DNA from: Baffinella frigidus
Lineage: Eukaryota > Cryptophyceae > Cryptomonadales > Baffinellaceae
Length of the DNA: 13,231 bases
Direction: 5' to 3'
NCBI GenBank assembly: GCA_026770585.1
Contig: MU646404.1
Coordinates: 741,453 to 754,683, forward strand
In this document: positions 9,646 through 13,231 of the stretch, piece after piece
Position numbering within the stretch: the stretch's first letter is position 1
How the letters are laid out: every line of letters begins with the position of its first letter
Notes under the pieces: generated by a model
Told to the model about the DNA's origin: nothing
The model's database searches: none
What the model saw: the letters and a program-made list of their open reading frames with translations, nothing else
Translations under genes and position numbers: made by a program

Positions 9646-10063
9646 CATGCTGAGCTGTACAAGCTACCGGCGGCTTTTAGGTTTTTTAGGTTCTTCGAGC
9701 TGCCGACATAGGCGGACACCGGAACTTGTTTTGCAGAAAAGCCATGCTTCCTTTCTCGCGCACGCGCGATTTCTGATCAAATCAATCAATTCGATTTGGC
9801 CGCGCTGCTTCGATTTAATTTCGGAACAAAACATAATCTGTCCTACTATCTTAGGCTTCCGACGACGAAGATGACGGTATATATCCTATGCTATTTTAGG
9901 CATGCAATGATGCTATCTTACGCCTTTTTATTTGGACAGATTCTGGTATGTTGCGAGATGAGATTCTCCACACGTCCTGGCGACCCTCGTCTGCACGTCC
10001 CCACTGGTGCCTGACACACTAGTCACGTCCGCAACTGGTGTCTGAAACAATAGTCGCGTCATG
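9646..10063. other. Gene-free unique stretch
   Basis: AT-richer sequence without recognisable domains. Open frames up to 84 codons show no family motif or codon bias. At 10001-10060 two copies of a cactagtc-cgtcc motif occur that are the complement of the tandem repeat at 11556-11742. Confidence 0.5.
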
Positions 10064-10266
10064 TACAGGGGTACCTCGCTCATAAGAAACTGCCACTCCC
10101 TAAGACCCTACAGTAGGCCGCGAGATTGGGTCGGTTTATACTTTATTTTTCGTTTCACTCCGCCGCGGGCGATTCCCCCCCCGTTGGTCACTTAAGGGAT
10201 ATATGCCTAGGGCCCTATGGTAGTCCTAGGAGGAGGGCGCTTTCTTATGAGCGAGGTACCCCTGTA
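10064..10266. mobile_element. MITE family 1, copy 5, with internal insertion
   Basis: Normal ends (tacaggggtacctcgctcat, and gagcgaggtacccctgta) enclose 203 bases instead of about 120. The extra part includes a T-rich segment (tatactttatttttcg) and a family 2 end (gttggtcacttaagggata), so another element has probably inserted or recombined into it. Confidence 0.8.
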
Positions 10267-10336
10267 GTCGCGTCCTGCACTAGAGTCTGACACACTAGTC
10301 GCGTCCTTGAGGGTTTGACGCTTGAAAAAGCAGGGC

Positions 10337-10458
10337 TACAGGGGTACCTCGCTCATAAGAAACTGCCCCCCCCCCTAGGACCACCATAGGGCCCTAAGCA
10401 TAGGCCTGCAGTAGGGTCCTAGGGGGGGGGGCTTTCTTATGAGCGAGGTGCCCCTGTA
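10337..10458. mobile_element. MITE family 1, copy 6
   Basis: 122 bases, tacaggggtacctcgctcat to gagcgaggtgcccctgta. Nearly the same as copy 1 throughout. Both flanks carry diverged forms of cactagtcg-gt, ga-gg-tttgacgcttga, aaagcagggct (10297-10336 and 10471-10515), so the element sits within a repeated host block. Confidence 0.88.
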
Positions 10459-10566
10459 GTGTCTTGACACACTAGTCGTGTACTCGAGGATTTGACGCTT
10501 GACAAAAGCAGGGCTATCCTGCAGGATACGTTCCAGTGTCCGCCTATGGTGGGAGCTCGCACAACC

Positions 10567-10690
10567 TACAGGGGTAACTCGCGCATAAGAAAACGCCCCC
10601 CCCCAGGACCCTACAGTAGGACCATGCCTAGGGTTCTATGGTGGTCCTAGGGGGGGGCGCGCGCTTTCTTGTGAGCGAGGTACCCCTGTA
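10567..10690. mobile_element. MITE family 1, copy 7
   Basis: tacaggggtaactcgcgcat to gagcgaggtacccctgta, 124 bases, left arm slightly diverged. Confidence 0.85.
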
Positions 10691-10737
10691 ACGGACCTAA
10701 CGGGCGTCCTTGAGGGGCAAAGCCGAAGCGTCTGATC

Positions 10738-11480
10738 CGCCTACTTGTAGTCAGCACTACAACTATTTGTAGTCACTACATGTACTTGTAGTCTCTAAAT
10801 TCACTTGTAGTCAGCACTACAACTACTTGTAGGCACTACATGTACTTGTAGTCAGCACTACATCCACTTGTAGTCAGCAATACATCTACAGGGGTGCCTC
10901 GCGCATAAGGAACCGCGCCCCCCCTAGGACCACCATAGGGCCCTAGGCAGAGGCCTACTGTAGGGTCCTAAGGACGGGGCTTTCTTATGAGCGAGGTGCC
11001 TCTGTACTTGTAGGCACTACATGTACTTGTATTCAGCACTACAACTTACTGTAGTCAGCACTACATCTACTTGTAGTCAGTCACGTCCTCCAAAGGCGTC
11101 GGCCAGCGCCGAATCCTCTGTTCTGCCTACTTGTGGTCAGCACTACATCCACTTGTAGGCACTACATGTAGTTGTAGTCAGCACTACAACTACATGTAGT
11201 CAGTACTACAACCACTTGTAGTCAGCACTGCATCCACTTGTAGTCACTACAACACTTGTAGTCACTACAACTACTTGTAGTCAGCACCACAACTACTTGT
11301 AGTCAGTACTACAACTTAATGTAGTCAGCATTACAACCACTAGTAGTCAGTCACGTCCTCGAGGGGCGTCGGCCAGCGCCGAATCGTCGGTTCTGCCTAC
11401 TTGTAGTCAGCACTTCTTCATCCACTCGTAGGCACTACAACTACTTGTAGTCAGCACTACAACTACTTGTAGTCAGTCAC
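10738..11480. repeat. Palindromic TTGTAGTCAGCACTACAA satellite
   Basis: Dozens of diverged units of the form acttgtagtcagcactacaa, each itself an imperfect palindrome (TTGTAGT and ACTACAA). They are interrupted by a longer spacer reading cagtcacgtcctccaaaggc, gtcggccagcgccgaat, which recurs near 11079, 11347 and 11476 and, diverged, at 10700. This is a higher-order repeat. A family 1 MITE (10887-11006) has inserted into it. Confidence 0.85.
10887..11006. mobile_element. MITE family 1, copy 8, inside the satellite
   Basis: tacaggggtgcctcgcgcat to gagcgaggtgcctctgta, 120 bases. Satellite units lie on both sides, which gives a clean insertion boundary. Confidence 0.85.
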
Positions 11481-11555
11481 GTCCTCCAAAGGCGTCCGCC
11501 AACGCCGAACCGTCTGGTCGGAGGACACGGACCAGAGCGTTCCGTCCGGTCCACC

Positions 11556-11742
11556 TGGACGCGACCATGTGTGTAAGGCACTAGAAGGACGCAACCATGT
11601 GTGCAAGGCTTTAGAAGTACGCGACCATGTGTGTTAGACACCCGTGGAGGACGCGACTAGTGTGACAAGACACCAGTAGGAGAAGCAACCATGTGTGTCG
11701 GACACCAGTAGGGGACGCGACTAGTGTGTCAGACACCGGTGA
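11556..11742. repeat. 30-37 bp tandem repeat (ggacgcgaccatgtgtg)
   Basis: Six diverged units of the form ggacgcgaccatgtgtgt followed by agacaccagtag. Units are about 30 to 37 bases. The complement of this unit is found scattered at 10001-10060, 10266-10310 and 10458-10490. Confidence 0.75.
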
Positions 11743-11909
11743 CACTCGAGGCTGGAAGATGGAGTATTTTAAATGTGGGGTTGGTAAATTTAGTACCAGT
11801 CACGGGCAGGCTTGGTCACGTACCTGCGGGATATCCCGCAGTTAACAAAAGGGTCACACGGCGACGGTGCTCCTCCTCCTTGTCGAACACAGCTCTGATA
11901 ATGCCACAC

Positions 11910-12063
11910 GCTAACGCCAGCGAGGTACTAAGAGCCTACGGGTTGCCTACGGTAGGTAGGGGGGCTCCTACGACTTTTAAATTGTGTTGCATTATAAAGT
12001 CGTAGGAGCCCCCCTACCTACCGTAGGCAATCCGTAGGCTCTAAGTACCTCGCTGGCGTTAGC
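11910..12063. mobile_element. Long perfect-stem hairpin element
   Basis: Two 65-base arms (gctaacgccagcgaggtact onward, and its complement ending gcgttagc) with only two mismatches enclose an AT-rich loop of about 24 bases (tttaaattgtgttgcattat). Arms include cctacggtaggtagggggg. Almost no arm divergence, so it is recent or kept by gene conversion. Not of the family 1 or 2 type. Confidence 0.88.
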
Positions 12064-12137
12064 TTTTCGCATGACTGAGGGGTCTGCCGAGTGCAACGGG
12101 AGAGGAGCGGGCGGGCGGGCGGGTACACGATGCCGAC

Positions 12138-12234
12138 ATCCACGCCAGAGCGTTCGAGGGGGTCAATTTTTGAAAACCACTGCCTTAAGGGGGAACTGAC
12201 TTTTGGCGACACCTTCCAAGACTCTGGCGTGGAT
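12138..12234. mobile_element. Small element with 13-bp inverted ends
   Basis: atccacgccagag at the left and ctctggcgtggat at the right are perfect inverted repeats 97 bases apart end to end. The inside contains gggggtcaatttttgaaaac and has no ORF. Confidence 0.6.
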
Positions 12235-12240
12235 CCGGTT

Positions 12241-12584
12241 TAGGTTTCACCCCGGCGCTTTGTGTGGTTCAGGATTCAAGGTCTATGGTTTATGGTTTAT
12301 AGTCTATGGTTTATGGTTTATGATTTATGGTTTATGGTTTATGGTTTATGGTATATAGTATATAGTATATGGTATATGGTTTGTAGTTTATGGTTTGTGG
12401 GTTATGGTTTATGGTTGATGGTTTCGGGTTTCGGGTTTCGGGTTTCGGGTACCTGCAACACCCCAGATCGGAGCTCTGTGTGGTTCAGGATTCAAGGTTT
12501 CTGGTTTCTGGTTTCTGGTTTCTGGTTTCTAGTTTCTGGTTTCTGGTTTCGGGTTTAGGGTTTCAGGTTTCGGGTTTAGGGTAC
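12241..12584 (-). repeat. Intron after WD40 exon 2: heptamers and exon-end copies
   Basis: Read on the minus strand: donor GTACCC at 12584, then CCCTAAA, CCCGAAA, CCAGAAA and CCATAAA heptamers, C-rich on the coding strand as in the GSIII introns. Embedded are a decayed copy of the exon 2 end (12453-12478) and a poorer one (about 12244-12262). I find no acceptor with a credible next exon. Confidence 0.7.
12453..12478 (-). pseudogene. Decayed copy of WD40 exon 2 3' end with donor
   Basis: On the minus strand it reads cacagagctccgatctgggg, then tgttgcag and GTACCC. The real exon end reads cacagagcgccgatctgggg, then tgttgctg and GTACCC. Exactly the donor-side duplication seen at GSIII exons G and H, in an unrelated gene. 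Confidence 0.75.
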
Positions 12585-12640
12585 CAGCAACACCCCAGAT
12601 CGGCGCTCTGTGTCCCTCCAGCTCCTTCACGCAAACGCCC
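12585..12640 (-). CDS. WD40-repeat protein, exon 2
   Basis: Minus strand. With two bases of exon 1 it reads (R)GVCVKELEGHRAPIWGVA plus one base. The LEGHxxPxWGVA pattern is the start of a WD40 blade (GH dipeptide, then the hydrophobic strand V-GVA). Acceptor CAG beyond 12641, donor GTACCC at 12584, entry phase 2, exit phase 1. It directly continues WDLE of exon 1, so the two exons together span the end of one blade and the start of the next. The function of the whole protein cannot be told from this. Confidence 0.7.
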
Positions 12641-12710
12641 CTGCCAATCGATCCAAACCGATTTGAATTGAGTTTGTTTGACTTGAGGTTGATTCGATTC
12701 GAAAAAAAAT

Positions 12711-12852
12711 CATCTCGAAAGATAACTGAATCAGTTCCTTTTCAACAGGAGGTTAAATTGGAGAAATTAGTAAGGGCATAGTGAATTTAATTAGGCCTCC
12801 TAACTAAATGAAAGCACTCATTAGGGAACTGATTCAGTTATCTTTCGAGATG
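12711..12852. mobile_element. MITE with 28-bp perfect inverted ends
   Basis: catctcgaaagataactgaa, then tcagttcc, at the left is perfectly complemented at 12825-12852. 142 bases, AT-rich inside, no ORF. The bases aaaat flank both sides and may be a target duplication. Lies in the WD40 gene intron. Confidence 0.85.
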
Positions 12853-13089
12853 AAAATCAGCTGTGCGTGAGTCTGGTTAATTTCAGCTGTGCGTCAGTCT
12901 GGTTGACAGATTATTCTCAAGTTGACATTCTGGGGGTGCGGTACAAATCCGTCAACTTTGGAGGGAAAGTGCGCGCCCGGTCTCACCAAGGCGCCCGTTA
13001 TTTCGAGATCAATAAATCAACTATCACTCCCAGAGAGTGAGACCAAACCTGACAGGGACAGAGTCTGCCACATTTGGCGTTGTTGAGTG

Positions 13090-13145
13090 CCGGGGCGGGT
13101 CCGTCTCAGGGCTCACAGACTTCTGAACCACTCATCTTCAGGCTT
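13090..13145 (-). repeat. Dispersed intronic element, copy 5
   Basis: On the minus strand: tgcaagcctgaagatgagtg, then gttcagaagtctgtgagc and cctgagacggaccc. It matches gactggagatgagtg, atccaaaagtccttgaacc and ttaagacggacct of copy 2. It is again in the sense of transcription and just downstream of a pyrimidine-rich stretch (ctctctcctgtctcttt). Confidence 0.65.
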
Positions 13146-13185
13146 GCAGTCCTAAAGAGACAGGAGAGAGGGGACATGCTCAGAC

Positions 13186-13231
13186 CGTTCCAAATCCCAG
13201 ATCCGCATCGTGCTATCTCCGCAGCCCGACA
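13186..13231 (-). CDS. WD40-repeat protein, exon 1 visible part (5' partial)
   Basis: Minus strand, entering from beyond the window edge. Reads SGCGDSTMRIWDLE, then two bases completed by exon 2 (R). SxxGDxTxRIWDL is the hallmark end of a WD40 blade, with the D and WD residues in place. Donor GTCTGA at 13185, phase 2. An alternative GT at the CAT-GTCCCC site would break the frame. WD40 proteins act as scaffolds in many processes, and nothing here points to one. Confidence 0.75.

Larger units (their letters stand above)
12641..13185 (-). other. Intron between WD40 exons 1 and 2
   Basis: GTCTGA to CAG on the minus strand. Unlike the other introns it has few heptamers. It holds a sense copy of the dispersed intronic element (13090-13145), two tandem 26-base units starting cagctgtgcgtgagtctggt (about 12869-12903), the block cggtacaaatccgtcaactt (12940-12959), which is also found in GSIII intron 6 at 4554-4573, and a TIR element (12711-12852). 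Confidence 0.65.

Noticed and set aside
10738-11480. CRISPR array
   Set aside because: The repeats are diverged, palindromic and without unique spacers of constant length; the context is eukaryotic.
12262-12671. Plus-strand frames with WFMVYGL or FWFLVSG repeats
   Set aside because: Antisense translations of the heptamer intron of the WD40 gene.

Overview
This looks like nuclear DNA of a single-celled eukaryotic alga. Protein-coding pieces are GC-rich exons separated by spliceosomal introns. The main gene is a type III glutamine synthetase (GSIII), a family known from bacteria and several algal lineages. The introns are filled with degenerate telomere-like heptamers (CCCTAAA and variants), and the intergenic space is packed with hairpin MITE-like elements. 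My guess at lineage is a cryptophyte or a dinoflagellate-like alga, at low confidence, because no lineage marker gene is present.

Positions 1-6366 (+ strand) hold one spliced GSIII gene whose 5' part lies outside the window. I place eleven exons at 158-244, 744-880, 1257-2952, 3046-3115, 3245-3271, 3578-3626, 4660-4722, 5059-5122, 5651-5701, 5948-6028 and 6268-6366. All ten junctions are in phase and give an open product of 807 residues. The first exon is the C-terminal end of an upstream GSIII unit. It splices in phase into a complete second unit of about 719 residues, so the gene appears to encode at least two GSIII units in tandem in one chain. Beside most junctions lie truncated, decayed copies of the exon ends. 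The stop codon lies at the edge of a MITE.

Positions 6354-12240 are intergenic and repeat-dominated. There are eight intact or nearly intact copies, plus one half copy, of a hairpin MITE with ends reading TACAGGGGTACCTCGCTCAT. One copy has a terminal segment amplified seven times in tandem. There are about five copies of a second MITE with TATCCCTTAAGTGGCG-like ends. Four other long hairpins lie here, together with a GCGCTTCGCGC palindrome family, a palindromic TTGTAGTCAGCACTACAA satellite (10738-11480) and a 30-37 bp tandem repeat (11556-11742). I see no convincing gene in this stretch.

Positions 12241-13231 (- strand) hold two exons of a WD40-repeat protein gene, convergent to the GSIII gene. 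It shows the same intron style: C-rich heptamers on the coding strand, decayed copies of the exon 3' end, and one copy of an intronic element that is also found in the GSIII introns. The same architecture in two unrelated genes suggests a genome-wide mode of intron growth.
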